64,000 bases of DNA from Synechococcus sp. UW105 (GCF_900473935.1 NZ_UCNN01000030.1:248001-312000), one strand, 5' to 3'. Numbered from the stretch's first letter, positions 9,655-19,380 are shown. The notes: a model not told the origin generated them from the sequence alone. Translations and numbers: made by a program.

Positions 9655-10154
9655 TGCGTTCTGTTCGACGCAAGTTCCTGCCCAATCACCTCGGGCGCGG
9701 ACCGTTGCTCCTGCTCGGTTTGATCATCGTGATCGTGGATCAGGTGAGCAAAGCCTGGGTAAGACACAGTCTTGAGCCAGGCATTCCCTCTGAATTTCTG
9801 CCTGGGCTGATCCAGCTCCGCTGGGTGCGCAACACCGGAGCGGCCTTCAGCCTCTTCAGCGATTCCACCACGTTGCTGGGAGTTCTGAGCCTGTTGGTCG
9901 GGGTGACCGTGGTGTTCTGGATCTGGCGCAGCCAGCAACAACCCTTGTGGCAGGGCCTAGCCCTCGCCTTCCTATTGGGAGGCACGATCGGCAACGGCAT
10001 CGATCGGTGGAGACTCAACCATGTCACCGACTTTCTAGAACTGGTGCCAGTGTCGTTTCCGATCTTCAATGCAGCGGATATCGCCATCAACCTTGCAGTC
10101 GCCTGCTTTGCCATCGATGCCCTAACCCGCCGCCATGAGCACCGTCCCCACTGA
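9651..10154 (+). CDS. lspA: Lipoprotein signal peptidase (signal peptidase II)
   Basis: Aspartyl protease in the inner membrane that removes signal peptides from prolipoproteins. It has 167 aa and four membrane helices. Motifs are IVDQVSKAWV, the active-site block VRNTGAAFSLF, GNGIDR and the catalytic NAADIAIN. The start ATG at 9651 overlaps the bioY stop; a second in-frame ATG follows at 9654. The last 20 bp overlap the PBP gene. Confidence 0.96.
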   Translation: MMRSVRRKFLPNHLGRGPLLLLGLIIVIVDQVSKAWVRHSLEPGIPSEFLPGLIQLRWVRNTGAAFSLFSDSTTLLGVLSLLVGVTVVFWIWRSQQQPLWQGLALAFLLGGTIGNGIDRWRLNHVTDFLELVPVSFPIFNAADIAINLAVACFAIDALTRRHEHRPH

Positions 10155-12318
10155 GGCGAAAGCAGCTGCAAGCAACCCGATTCAATCCGGGACCTGGCAA
10201 TTGGTGCTCCAGCAGGAGGGGGAAGCAGACCGAGAGATCATCCTGCACGGAGAGGCCTATCGAATCGGTAGGGATTCCGAGCTGGAGATTGCCCTCAACC
10301 ACCCTGCTGTGAGCCGCAATCATGCAGTGCTTGAGCGCGACCGAAATCACTGGCGCCTCCGAGATCTCAACTCAACCAATGGCCTGTGGTGGCAGGGCAG
10401 GCGTATCCACGAGCTGGTGTTACGAGACGGTGATCGCGTCAGCCTTGCCCCCGCAGCCGATACCGGTGCTCCGGTGCTCTGCTTCCTGAATCGAAGGGAT
10501 CGCCTGCACCGCAGCCTGGAGAAAGCTTTAGGCATCGGTGTGCTTGCCGGCCTGGGAAGCGGCTTCCTGCTGCTTCTACTGGCAGCAGTGACCGTGCCAG
10601 TGAGAGGCAGGCTGGCGACCGTGCAGGGGCCGATCGCCATCTATGACCGCCATGACGCACCCCTGCTGTCGGTGGATTCGAGTCGGCACCGTGAACTGCC
10701 AAGCCTTAACAGTTTTTCTCCCTACCTGATCAAGGCGCTGCTCAGTAGCGAAGACAATCGCTTCTGGTGGCATCCGGGTGTTGATCCGATCGGCACCTTG
10801 CGCGCCTTCCTCACCAACTACAGCGGCGGCACGATCAAGGAAGGTGGCAGCAGCATCACCCAACAACTAGCGCGCAGTCTTTACCCCGATCAGGTTGGCC
10901 AGGGTGACAGCCTCGGGCGCAAGTGGCGTGAACTGCTTGTCGCCATCCAGTTGGAAACACGCTTCAGCAAAGGACAACTGCTGCTGAGTTATCTCAACAG
11001 GGTGTATCTCGGAGTTGGTTGGGGGTTTGAGGACGCCTCCCAGGCCTATTTCGGACGATCCGCCGCTGATCTCAGCCTTGAACAGGCAGCCCTACTTGTG
11101 GGTCTACTCCCGTCACCAAACGGGCATGATCCCTGCCGATACCCACAGCGGGCACTCAAGGCCCGCAATCGGGTGCTGAACAAGATGGCCGACTCTGGGC
11201 GGCTCTCGCTCGAACAAGCCAGGCTGGCTCGACGCCGGCCGGTGCAATTAACCAGTTCGGCGTGCAGCGATCAAGCCAGCCGCAGGTCCGCTCCCTTCTA
11301 TACCGATCAGGTCCGTCGAGATCTGAGCGCGCTGGTGGGCCCCGATGTGGCGGCTGAGGGCAATTTTCTGATCGAGACCTATCTCGACCCGATGCTGCAG
11401 GACGTGGTGCAAAGGCAACTCGCTCAGCGACTCATGGCATCCCAGGAGGTTGGAGTGAGTGAGGGAGCTGCGGTGCTACTCGACAGTCGGTCAGGAGGTG
11501 TCTTGGCGATTGCCGGTGGCAAGGATTACCGCAGCAGCCAATTCAACCGTGCCTCCATGGCAGAGCGGCAGCCAGGCAGCACCTTCAAACTGATCACATT
11601 CCTGGCCGCCCTGGAACAGGGGATCCAAGCCGCAGACAGAATTGACTGCAGCCCGATGCGCTGGAGAGGACAGAGCTTCAATAGCTCTTGCAAAGGCAAG
11701 ATCAGCCTCAACCAGGCCTTCGCCTCCAGCAGCAACACAGCAACGCTTCGCCTTGCACAACGCGTCGGCCTGGAGCAAGTGGTGCAACAAGCCAGGCGTC
11801 TTGGTATCAGCACCCCCCTGGATCCAGTGCCGGGTCTTGCCCTTGGACAGAGTGAAGTGCGCTTGATCGAGCTGTCGGCGGCCTACGCGGCCGTTGCCAA
11901 CGATGGTCTCTGGCATCAACCCAGCACGATCAGGCGCCTGGTGGATGCCGAAACCTGTCGGGTGCAACAGCTCAAAGACTGCGGAAGCCTGGGAGGAAGC
12001 ACCACCACCATCGCCGGAGCCCGGCAGGCGGTACGGCAGCCGATCGCTCGGGCGATGCAGGGGATGCTGCGCAGTGTTGTGCGATCAGGGACTGGTGGTG
12101 GGGCCCAACTCGGCGGCCAGGAAGGCGGGAAAACCGGAACGACCAACGACGGGCGTGACCTGCTGTTCATCGGTTATGAACCCAAACGCCACTGGGTACT
12201 CGGCATCTGGCTCGGCAACGATGACAACACACCCACAGCAGCATCCAGTGCCTTGGCAGCATCCCTTTGGAGCGACATCATGCGAGCGGCAGATCGGGGA
12301 ACTAACACCACACCGTGA
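10135..12318 (+). CDS. FHA-domain class A penicillin-binding protein (bifunctional peptidoglycan synthase)
   Basis: A 727-aa bifunctional murein synthase. Residues 43-92 form a forkhead-associated domain (RIGRDSELEIAL, then SRNHAVLE and LNSTNG), which would be cytoplasmic. One membrane helix spans about 131-153. The transglycosylase domain has catalytic Glu206 in SSEDNRFWWHPGVD. The transpeptidase has Ser482-x-x-Lys485 in PGSTFKL, the SxN motif at 532-534 and K666-T-G. FHA domains bind phosphothreonine, so cell-wall synthesis may respond to Ser/Thr kinase signalling; that is inference. The gene overlaps lspA by 20 bp and the next gene by GTGA. Confidence 0.94.
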   Translation: MSTVPTEAKAAASNPIQSGTWQLVLQQEGEADREIILHGEAYRIGRDSELEIALNHPAVSRNHAVLERDRNHWRLRDLNSTNGLWWQGRRIHELVLRDGDRVSLAPAADTGAPVLCFLNRRDRLHRSLEKALGIGVLAGLGSGFLLLLLAAVTVPVRGRLATVQGPIAIYDRHDAPLLSVDSSRHRELPSLNSFSPYLIKALLSSEDNRFWWHPGVDPIGTLRAFLTNYSGGTIKEGGSSITQQLARSLYPDQVGQGDSLGRKWRELLVAIQLETRFSKGQLLLSYLNRVYLGVGWGFEDASQAYFGRSAADLSLEQAALLVGLLPSPNGHDPCRYPQRALKARNRVLNKMADSGRLSLEQARLARRRPVQLTSSACSDQASRRSAPFYTDQVRRDLSALVGPDVAAEGNFLIETYLDPMLQDVVQRQLAQRLMASQEVGVSEGAAVLLDSRSGGVLAIAGGKDYRSSQFNRASMAERQPGSTFKLITFLAALEQGIQAADRIDCSPMRWRGQSFNSSCKGKISLNQAFASSSNTATLRLAQRVGLEQVVQQARRLGISTPLDPVPGLALGQSEVRLIELSAAYAAVANDGLWHQPSTIRRLVDAETCRVQQLKDCGSLGGSTTTIAGARQAVRQPIARAMQGMLRSVVRSGTGGGAQLGGQEGGKTGTTNDGRDLLFIGYEPKRHWVLGIWLGNDDNTPTAASSALAASLWSDIMRAADRGTNTTP

Positions 12319-13913
12319 AGTCGAACACACGCTGGCTGTTCTGGGGAGGCGGTGCCCTTGTCGCCCTTGTGGTGCTTGGAATGGTGCTGCAAGCCGTTCG
12401 CAATCTCCTCTGGGACTTGAGCTACTGGCTCCCCCCCTGGATGGTGGGCCCGGTGCTGCTGCTCGCCGCCGGGCTGATCGTGGCACTGATCAGCCAGATC
12501 GGATGGCCCTGGTACAAGGCATGGAAACGGGAGCTTGACGGGCGCAATGACCCGACCACCCAGTTGCCTGCACCGCCCGACACACGTCGTCAGGCAGCCG
12601 AACAAAGCCTCGAGAGCATCGACCGCCTCCTGGACAAGCTGGATGATGCAGTCAGTCGCGAGGGCCTCCGTCAGGAAAGGGAACGGGTCGCCCAAGAACT
12701 GAAGCGCGGAGATCTCACCGTCGTGGTCTTCGGCACCGGATCGAGCGGCAAAACATCCCTGATCCGGGCACTGCTCAATGAAATTGTTGGAGATGTCGGT
12801 GCCGCCATGGGCACCACAACAGAAACTCGTACTTATCGCTTGCGCCTGAAGGGGATCCGGCGTGGTCTGCTGCTGCTGGATACACCAGGAATTCTTGAGA
12901 GTGGAACGGATGGCCGCGACCGGGAGCAGGAAGCGCGACGTCGGGCCAGCAGGGCTGATCTGATGTTGGTTGTCGTCGATGGTGACCTGCGCGCCGCTGA
13001 GCTTGCGGTGACACGTCATCTCGCCAGCCTCGGCAAACGCCTGTTGCTCGTGCTGAACAAATGTGATCTGCGCGGGGAGGAGGAGGAACGCCGATTGCTG
13101 GCGCTGCTCCAGCAACGTTGTGCCGATCTGCTCAGTCCTGCCGACGTGATCGCCGCAAGTGCCGCCCCACAGTCGGTGCCAAGACCTGGTCAACAGCCAT
13201 GGCAACCGCCTCCAGAAGTCGAGGCTCTGCTGCGTCGTCTTGCCAGCGTTCTCCATGCCGATGGTGAGGAGCTTCTAGCGGACAACATCCTTCTTCAGTG
13301 CCGACATCTCGGTGAAACGGGACGTCATCTACTCGATCAGCAACGCCAAATGGAGGCACGACGCTGCGTGGACCGCTACAGCTGGATCAGCGGCGGCCTT
13401 GTGGCTGCAACCCCACTGCCCGGAGTGGACCTTCTCGGCACCGCTGCTGTCAATGCCCAGATGGTGATCGAGGTGGCGGGGGTCTATGGCGTCACCCTGA
13501 ATCGCAGCCGTGCTCAAGAACTCGCCGTATCCGTTGGCAGGACACTGGCTGGTGTGGGGGTGGTGAAAGGAGGAATCTCTCTGATGGGCACAGCCCTCAG
13601 CTTGAACCTGCCAACACTGTTGCTTGGGAGAGCTGTGCAGGGTGTGGCAGCCGCCTGGCTCACACGCATCGCTGGAGCGAGCTTCATCACCTACTTCCAA
13701 CAGGACCAGGACTGGGGGGACGGTGGGGTACAAGATGTGGTCCAACACCACTACGACCTCAACCGGAGGGAGTCTGCTCTGGAGCGCTTTCTTCAGACCG
13801 CTGTGAAGAGGGTTGTGGAACCACTGCAACGCCAAGTACAGAGGAAGCTTCCACCGCGCCCAGGGCCTCGGGCGGAGGTGGAAGCATCGGACCACGGGAA
13901 TCCAGGACTGTAA
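12315..13913 (+). CDS. Membrane GTPase with C-terminal DUF697-like domain
   Basis: A 532-aa P-loop GTPase. There are two N-terminal hydrophobic helices (about residues 7-27 and 41-63), then a Gln/Arg-rich coiled segment. The G domain has G1 FGTGSSGKTS (about 139-148), G3 DTPG (189-192) and G4 NKCD. The C-terminal 170 residues contain Gly/Ala-rich hydrophobic helices of the YcjF/DUF697 type (GLVAATPLPGVDLLGTAAVN). Such proteins sit at the membrane; function is not established. The start is GTG, overlapping the PBP stop. Its last 155 bp overlap a gene on the other strand. Confidence 0.88.
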   Translation: MKSNTRWLFWGGGALVALVVLGMVLQAVRNLLWDLSYWLPPWMVGPVLLLAAGLIVALISQIGWPWYKAWKRELDGRNDPTTQLPAPPDTRRQAAEQSLESIDRLLDKLDDAVSREGLRQERERVAQELKRGDLTVVVFGTGSSGKTSLIRALLNEIVGDVGAAMGTTTETRTYRLRLKGIRRGLLLLDTPGILESGTDGRDREQEARRRASRADLMLVVVDGDLRAAELAVTRHLASLGKRLLLVLNKCDLRGEEEERRLLALLQQRCADLLSPADVIAASAAPQSVPRPGQQPWQPPPEVEALLRRLASVLHADGEELLADNILLQCRHLGETGRHLLDQQRQMEARRCVDRYSWISGGLVAATPLPGVDLLGTAAVNAQMVIEVAGVYGVTLNRSRAQELAVSVGRTLAGVGVVKGGISLMGTALSLNLPTLLLGRAVQGVAAAWLTRIAGASFITYFQQDQDWGDGGVQDVVQHHYDLNRRESALERFLQTAVKRVVEPLQRQVQRKLPPRPGPRAEVEASDHGNPGL

Positions 13914-14004
13914 TCAGGAGCAAATAGAACACTCCGATCGCCACAGACAGCGCTCCAGTCACAATCGCGACCCATCGTCCTCGTGGTGATGCCGGTGCTG
14001 CCAT
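13759..14004 (-). CDS. 81-aa single-helix membrane protein
   Basis: Starts MAAPASPRGRWVAIVTGALS, followed by one membrane helix (residues about 11-32) and a Pro/Ser/Glu-rich tail. I do not recognise the family. Its ATG overlaps the upstream decarboxylase stop as TGATG, which argues for a real, coupled gene. The C-terminal two thirds lie antisense to the GTPase C-terminus (155 bp), an unusually long convergent overlap. Confidence 0.7.
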   Translation of the reverse strand: MAAPASPRGRWVAIVTGALSVAIGVFYLLLITVLDSRGPMLPPPPEALGAVEASSVLGVAVVPQPSSQRSEESAPEQTPSG

Positions 14005-15440
14005 CAAGCAAACTCCCTCGCCGATGCGTTCAGGATCTCCGCCAACTGGCGCAAGTGGCAGCTTTGCGTATGGGGATTGCCAAGCACAGCCTTGAGATAG
14101 TGAAAACCGGCGTAGATGGGTCGTGAAAGCATCAGTTGTTGATTCAGCAGGCGCTGACGGGTTTTCAGCGACCAAGCCTCAATCTCTGAAGCAGTGCCCT
14201 GCAACGGACGACAAGCAAGCAAATGGAGCGGACCACTACACACCTGAAGCTGGCTCGCATCCAGGGAAGTCTCAAGACTTTGACGTCGTTCCACAGCAGA
14301 GGTGAGCAGCGAGGCAATGCCGTTCTCCCCCAATTGGCGGAGCCCCAGCCAGAGCTTGAGCACTTCGGCCGGCCGCGTGCCTTGGAGCCCTTGCTCGCCG
14401 CCATGGCCATCGCCCCAGGCGGGCTCCATGTAGGGCAAACCCGTTGCAAACGCTTCCGCGAGGGTTGAGCGATCCGCCACAAGCAGCAGTGAGGAGGTTT
14501 TGGTGATCCCAAGCAATTTCTGGGGATTGACGGTGATCGAATCCGCCAGACCCAGCCCCTCCAGCAGGGGGGCGGTGGTGGCTGACAACGCGAAAATCGC
14601 CCCGATCGCGCCATCCACATGCAACCAAAGTTGCTCACGGCGGCAGAAATTGGCCAGATCGCGCAGCGGATCGATTGCACCACGCACGGTGGTTCCCGCA
14701 GTCGCAACAACCGCCAGACACGGGCGCTGCTGGGATCGAAGGGTCTTCAATCGCGTCTGGAGCAGATCCATATCCAGACAGCCATCGTCATCCACAGGAA
14801 TGGTCTGAAGCGCATCGGGTCGCAATCCCATCACCCGGACCGCCTTGGCGAGGGAGACATGGGAATCAGCACTGGCGAGCACGACCGCCTCAGGATTGTG
14901 TGCGAGGCCGAGATGATGGCGGGCCACGACCAAAGCATTCAGATTGCTGAGGCTGCCTCCGCTGGCCGGGACACCTCCAGCGGAGGCTGGCAAACCAAGG
15001 CGACTGGCGAACCAGTTGCAGAGATGCCGCTCCAGCCTGGTGAGGCTGGGAGACAATTCTTCAGCGAGAAGATTGTTGTTCAGCCCAGCACAGATCAAAT
15101 CAGCGGCAATGGATGCTGTGAGTGGAGGCGGATCGAGATGGGCGAGAGCACCAGGATGGGAGGGCTGGAAGGCTCCGTCCATCACCCATTGAAGATCGTC
15201 CAGTAAACGGCTGCTGGACAGGCCCTCCTGTTCAGGCACCACGTCGGGGAGCACCGACAACATGGGCAAGGGGCCGCGGCAGTGGGCATCGCCGAGCCAG
15301 CGGCAGAGCTGAGAGGACGCCTGATGGAGGAACCGCTCCAGATCGGGATCCAAACCCAACGGCGAGGCGAAAGGAGCGAGGGGCTCGGTCGTTGAGGGCT
15401 GGAGATTGCCGACCAAGGGCTCGCGATCAACAGCATTCAT
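14004..15440 (-). CDS. PLP-dependent group II decarboxylase
   Basis: A 478-aa member of the aromatic-amino-acid/glutamate/diaminobutyrate decarboxylase family. The PLP Lys is in VNPQKLLG (the family's HK site with Gln before Lys). Other landmarks are GGVPASGGSLSNLNAL, the His-containing HVDGAIGAIF and ATAGTTVRGAIDP. The substrate cannot be fixed from sequence; 2,4-diaminobutyrate, aspartate or an aromatic amino acid are possible. The start ATG at 15440 matches the family; the longer frame upstream is antisense to tadA. It is divergent from tadA with about 60 bp between the chosen starts. Confidence 0.87.
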   Translation of the reverse strand: MNAVDREPLVGNLQPSTTEPLAPFASPLGLDPDLERFLHQASSQLCRWLGDAHCRGPLPMLSVLPDVVPEQEGLSSSRLLDDLQWVMDGAFQPSHPGALAHLDPPPLTASIAADLICAGLNNNLLAEELSPSLTRLERHLCNWFASRLGLPASAGGVPASGGSLSNLNALVVARHHLGLAHNPEAVVLASADSHVSLAKAVRVMGLRPDALQTIPVDDDGCLDMDLLQTRLKTLRSQQRPCLAVVATAGTTVRGAIDPLRDLANFCRREQLWLHVDGAIGAIFALSATTAPLLEGLGLADSITVNPQKLLGITKTSSLLLVADRSTLAEAFATGLPYMEPAWGDGHGGEQGLQGTRPAEVLKLWLGLRQLGENGIASLLTSAVERRQSLETSLDASQLQVCSGPLHLLACRPLQGTASEIEAWSLKTRQRLLNQQLMLSRPIYAGFHYLKAVLGNPHTQSCHLRQLAEILNASAREFA

Positions 15441-15501
15441 TCTCCACCGTGATGGCACATTGACCAAAGCGAAACCTGAATTCGAAGGATTGAACGGACC
15501 G

Positions 15502-16008
15502 GTGACCCTGAATGAGGAGCAACAGAAGTTTTGGATGGGACTGCTGCTCAGACGGGCCGAAGCGAACGGTCGAGAAGGAGAAGTACCAGTGAGTGCAGTG
15601 GTTCTCGACAGGCGCGGACGCTGCGTCGGATTCGGAGGAAACACCCGTGAGCGGGAGCAAGATCCCCTCGGCCATGCTGAACTCGTGGCGATGCGCCAAG
15701 CCAGCCGTCTGAGAGGCGACTGGCGTTTTAATGACTGCACCCTGCTAGTCACGCTGGAACCCTGCCCGATGTGCGCCGGTGCCCTGGTGCAGGCCCGGAT
15801 GGGTCATCTGATCTATGCGGCCACAGATCCGAAACGGGGAGCGATGGGCAGCACGATCAACCTGGCAGAACACTGCAGCGCCCATCACGTCATGCAAGTG
15901 ACAGGCGGTGTTTTGGAGGAGCAGGCCAGCGCCATGCTGGCCACGTGGTTCAGGCAGCGGCGACGGCGTCCTGACGGAAGCGTGGAAGCTCGGTCTCGAA
16001 CAAGTTGA
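15502..16008 (+). CDS. tadA: tRNA-specific adenosine-34 deaminase
   Basis: Deaminates A34 to inosine in tRNA-Arg(ACG). Zinc-site motifs are HAELVAM (with the catalytic Glu) and PCPMCAGAL, followed by the TadA signature DPKRGAMGS. I start at GTG 15502 so that the helix EEQQKFWMGLLLRRAEAN, which aligns with the family N-terminus, is included; the first ATG is at 15535 and would cut this helix. A TTG at 15490 is another option. The last 59 bp overlap the convergent aminotransferase gene. Confidence 0.9.
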   Translation: MTLNEEQQKFWMGLLLRRAEANGREGEVPVSAVVLDRRGRCVGFGGNTREREQDPLGHAELVAMRQASRLRGDWRFNDCTLLVTLEPCPMCAGALVQARMGHLIYAATDPKRGAMGSTINLAEHCSAHHVMQVTGGVLEEQASAMLATWFRQRRRRPDGSVEARSRTS

Positions 16009-17134
16009 GAAGTCGATTCACGTTTTCGGGCTTGGAGTTGTAACCCATCAGGCCGATGCGCCAGATCTTGCCTGCCAGGGTGCCGAGGCCGCCGCCGACT
16101 TCAATGCCGTGCTCATTGAGGAGGTGTTGGGTGAATGCCTTGCCGTCGACGCCGTCAGGAATGCGAACCGTAGTGAGCGTAGGCAGACGCAAATGCTCAG
16201 GGGCATGCATCACAAGGCCCTGACTCTCAAGACCCGCCCAGAGGGCTTCAGCATTGGTGCGGTGACGTGCCCAGGCCTGTTCCAGGCCCTCTTCAGCGAG
16301 CAAACGCAGTGCTTCACGCATCCCGAAGTTCATGTTGACAGGGGCGGTGTGGTGATAAACCCTGTCACTGCCCCAGTACTGGTTGAGCAGAGAGACATCG
16401 AGATACCAGTTAGGCACCTTGTCTTTACGGGCAGCCAGCTTCTCCTCCGCGCGCGGCCCCATGGTGAACGGGCCAAGCCCTGGAGGGCAGCTAAGACCTT
16501 TCTGGCTGCAGCTATAGGCCAGATCCACCTTCCAGTCGTCGAGGAAGACGGGGACTCCTCCCAGGGACGTGACCGTATCAAGCAAGAGCAAACAATTGTG
16601 CTTGCGACAGAGATCTCCGATCCCATCCATCGGCTGGCAAATACCAGTCGATGTCTCGGCATGCACCATGGCGAGGATCGCCGGCTTGTGCTCTATCAGA
16701 GCGGCTTCGATGTCCTCAAACGCGAAGGCTTCACCCCAGGGCTTCTCGACCACACGCACATCAGCTCGGTATCGGCCGGCCATATCAACCAGACGATTGC
16801 CGAAGTAGCCCTTCACGGCCACCAACACCCTGTCTCCGGGCTCGATGGTGTTCGCGAGGGTCGCCTCCATGGCGGAACTGCCCGTGCCACTCATGGGCAG
16901 GGTGAGGCGATTGTCGGTCTGCCAGGCGTAGCGGAGGAGTTCCTGAACCTCAGCCATCAACTCGACATAAAGGGGGTCGAGGTGGCCAATCGGTGTGCGG
17001 GACAAGGCCCGAAGCACCGTGGGGTCGGCATTAGATGGCCCTGGGCCCAGCAACAGCCGATCAGGCGTAGCTATAGGGCTCAGAGACCGGCGATGGCACG
17101 GATCAACCGAGGGGTGAGAGTGCGATGTCGCCAA
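15950..17134 (-). CDS. Alanine--glyoxylate/serine-pyruvate aminotransferase family protein
   Basis: Fold-type I PLP aminotransferase, about 394 aa, of the class V alanine:glyoxylate group. In cyanobacteria this is expected in the photorespiratory glyoxylate-to-glycine step, although hydrogenase-type roles have also been annotated. Motifs are LLLGPGPSNADP at the N-terminus, PMSGTGSSAMEA, HAETSTGI and the PLP-Lys segment CSQKGLSCPPG. The far-upstream start is a TTG (17134); no ATG or GTG occurs before the LLLGPGPSN core, so the exact start is uncertain. Confidence 0.88.
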   Translation of the reverse strand: MATSHSHPSVDPCHRRSLSPIATPDRLLLGPGPSNADPTVLRALSRTPIGHLDPLYVELMAEVQELLRYAWQTDNRLTLPMSGTGSSAMEATLANTIEPGDRVLVAVKGYFGNRLVDMAGRYRADVRVVEKPWGEAFAFEDIEAALIEHKPAILAMVHAETSTGICQPMDGIGDLCRKHNCLLLLDTVTSLGGVPVFLDDWKVDLAYSCSQKGLSCPPGLGPFTMGPRAEEKLAARKDKVPNWYLDVSLLNQYWGSDRVYHHTAPVNMNFGMREALRLLAEEGLEQAWARHRTNAEALWAGLESQGLVMHAPEHLRLPTLTTVRIPDGVDGKAFTQHLLNEHGIEVGGGLGTLAGKIWRIGLMGYNSKPENVNRLLNLFETELPRFRQDAVAAA

Positions 17135-17213
17135 AGCCCAAGAAGCAAATCGTGCGAAGCAGCCTACGCAGTCAGCTCACCCACCCTGAAATAAATGTTG
17201 GATTGCAACGCGA

Positions 17214-17738
17214 TCAGCGCTTGCGAACGTCGGTCGCCGCCAATCCCTCAGCCATGTGCTCAAAAGGCTGACGCACCAGAGGGCAGCGTTCAATCGCGAG
17301 ACCGTCGGCAATGAGCATCTCGCAGACAACGTCTGCAAGAAGGACAATGCTGCGCACTGTGGGACCGGTGGGCACTCCCAGGCTCTTGTAGGTGTCATCA
17401 AGACCATTGAGGACACGTTCGTTGAGAATCGTGCTGTCACCGGCCACCAGCGCATAGCTGGCGTAGCGCAGGAAATAGTCCATGTCGCGAAGGCAAGCAG
17501 CCAGGCGACGGGTGGTGTAGGCATTGCCACCAGGCAAGAGAAGCTCTGGATCACCCTTGAAGAGTCTTTGGCTGGCTTCGCGAACGATTTCGGTGGCTTC
17601 GCGATTGATGAGCTCTACGGCTTGCAAGCGCAAGCTCGATTCACCGAGATAGCCATCGATGCTGTCCATGGCGTTGCGATCGAGATAACGACCTAACTGG
17701 TCGTAACGACCGATCAACCCGGTGATGGCATCACGCAT
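17214..17738 (-). CDS. apcF: Allophycocyanin beta-18-type core subunit
   Basis: Phycobilisome core biliprotein. It begins MRDAITGLIGRYDQLGRYLD, like ApcF rather than ApcB. It has the beta-subunit methyl-asparagine site GGNAYTTRR (Asn72) and the chromophore Cys82 in AACLRDMDYFLRY. At 174 aa it is slightly longer than the usual 169. ApcF sits beside the core-membrane linker in the terminal-emitter trimer. It is a lone gene, divergent from glnA. Confidence 0.92.
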   Translation of the reverse strand: MRDAITGLIGRYDQLGRYLDRNAMDSIDGYLGESSLRLQAVELINREATEIVREASQRLFKGDPELLLPGGNAYTTRRLAACLRDMDYFLRYASYALVAGDSTILNERVLNGLDDTYKSLGVPTGPTVRSIVLLADVVCEMLIADGLAIERCPLVRQPFEHMAEGLAATDVRKR

Positions 17739-17883
17739 GGCGAAGGCTTTGACGGTATCAGGATGAAACGTAACACCATCAATCGGCGCAGAACCCCGAT
17801 GCGCGCTGCGATGTCACCAAGTTGACAGAAACGGTTACCAATCCTGCCTGAATCGACAAGCGCAAGCGTCCAACAGAAAAAGT

Positions 17884-17925
17884 GTGCCCCTTGATACAAA
17901 AAGCCCCCGAATGGCTGCTTACGGT
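17884..17925 (+). promoter_or_regulatory. NtcA-type promoter of glnA
   Basis: The NtcA consensus is GTA-N8-TAC followed by about 22 bp and TAN3T. Here GTGCCCCTTGATAC (17884-17897) differs in one base. Exactly 22 bp later TACGGT (17920-17925) fits TAN3T, and the glnA ATG is 36 bp further. Spacing, order and target gene all fit nitrogen control of glutamine synthetase; the assignment is by pattern only. Confidence 0.7.
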
Positions 17926-17961
17926 CGTTTGGTCACATAAAGGTGAGCCTCACTGGATCCC

Positions 17962-19380
17962 ATGGGCAAGACCGCACAGGACGTTCTCAACGCAATCAAG
18001 AACGAAGGCATTGAACTGATTGACCTGAAGTTCACTGACCTGCACGGCAAGTGGCAGCACCTCACAGTCTGCGCCGATCTGGTGGATGAGGACGCCTTCC
18101 GAGATGGCCTCGCGTTTGATGGCTCTTCCATCCGCGGGTGGAAGGCCATCAACAAATCCGACATGTCGATGGTTCCAGACCCCAGCACCGCCTGGGTGGA
18201 TCCCTTCTATCGCCACAAGACGTTGAGCATGATCTGCTCAATTCAAGATCCACGCACCGGGAAGCCATACGATCGATGCCCCCGAGCCCTGGCGCAGAAG
18301 GCTCTGAATTACATGGCCAGCACCGGCCTGGCAGACACCGCCTTCTTTGGTCCCGAGCCTGAGTTTTTCATCTTCGACGACGTTCGCTACGAAAGTGCCA
18401 ACGGCTCAAGCTCCTACAGCGTCGACTCGATCGAGGCTCCCTGGAATACCAACCGGGTTGAGGAAGGCGGCAACCTCGCCAACAAGATTCAGCTGAAAGA
18501 GGGTTACTTTCCCGTTTCGCCGAACGACACCTCCCAAGACATCCGCAGCGAAATGCTGCTGACCATGGGGTCCCTCGGTGTTCCCATCGAAAAACAGCAC
18601 CACGAAGTCGCCACAGCTCAGCACGAACTCGGCATGAAGTTCGCTGAGCTCATCCAGGCTGCAGACAACGTGATGACGTACAAGTACGTCGTGCGCAATG
18701 TGGCCAAGAAGTACGGCAAAACGGCCACGTTCATGCCGAAGCCGATCTTCGCTGATAACGGCAGTGGCATGCATGTGCACCAAAGCCTTTGGAAAGCAGG
18801 CCAACCGTTGTTCTTCGCCCCAGGCACATACGCCGACCTGTCGGATACAGCGCGCTGGTACATCGGCGGCATCCTCAAGCACGCGCCTTCCTTCCTGGCC
18901 TTCACCAACCCCACAACCAATAGCTACAAGCGGCTTGTGCCTGGCTTTGAAGCACCGGTGAATCTGGTGTACTCCGAGGGCAACCGATCCGCAGCCGTGC
19001 GCATCCCGCTCACAGGTCCTAGCCCCAAAGCCAAGCGCCTTGAGTTCCGCTCCGGCGATGCTCTAGCCAACCCTTACCTGGCCTTCAGCGCCATGATGAT
19101 GGCTGGACTCGACGGGATTAAGAACCAACTCGACCCAGGCGATGGCCTCGACAAGGATCTGTTCGAGATGCCTGCGGAAGAACTGGCCAAGATCGATACG
19201 GTTCCCGCTTCACTGAACGGTGCACTGGAAGCACTTCGTGCAGATCACCACTATCTGCTTGAAGGTGGCGTCTTCACGCAAGACTTCATCGACAACTGGA
19301 TTGACATCAAGTACGAGGAAGTGCAACAGCTGCGTCAGCGTCCCCATCCCCACGAGTTCACCATGTACTACGACGCCTGA
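17962..19380 (+). CDS. glnA: Glutamine synthetase type I
   Basis: Condenses ammonium with glutamate using ATP; entry point of nitrogen assimilation. The 472-aa length is typical of GSI. Motifs are FDGSSIRGW, the Glu-rich [12 protein letters not shown], the His-flap [13 protein letters not shown], the ATP-site [20 protein letters not shown] and the terminal [13 protein letters not shown]. It is monocistronic, with an NtcA-type promoter upstream and an intrinsic terminator downstream. Confidence 0.98.
   Translation: MGKTAQDVLNAIKNEGIELIDLKFTDLHGKWQHLTVCADLVDEDAFRDGLAFDGSSIRGWKAINKSDMSMVPDPSTAWVDPFYRHKTLSMICSIQDPRTGKPYDRCPRALAQKALNYMASTGLADTAFFGPEPEFFIFDDVRYESANGSSSYSVDSIEAPWNTNRVEEGGNLANKIQLKEGYFPVSPNDTSQDIRSEMLLTMGSLGVPIEKQHHEVATAQHELGMKFAELIQAADNVMTYKYVVRNVAKKYGKTATFMPKPIFADNGSGMHVHQSLWKAGQPLFFAPGTYADLSDTARWYIGGILKHAPSFLAFTNPTTNSYKRLVPGFEAPVNLVYSEGNRSAAVRIPLTGPSPKAKRLEFRSGDALANPYLAFSAMMMAGLDGIKNQLDPGDGLDKDLFEMPAEELAKIDTVPASLNGALEALRADHHYLLEGGVFTQDFIDNWIDIKYEEVQQLRQRPHPHEFTMYYDA

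Noticed and set aside
12174-13256. Long minus-strand frame (360 codons) opposite the GTPase and PBP genes
   Set aside because: Composition rich in Gln/His/Cys without motifs; it is the antisense shadow of two well-supported plus-strand genes.
15908-17194. 428-codon plus-strand frame opposite the aminotransferase
   Set aside because: The minus-strand frame carries the PLP motifs; this one is its mirror.
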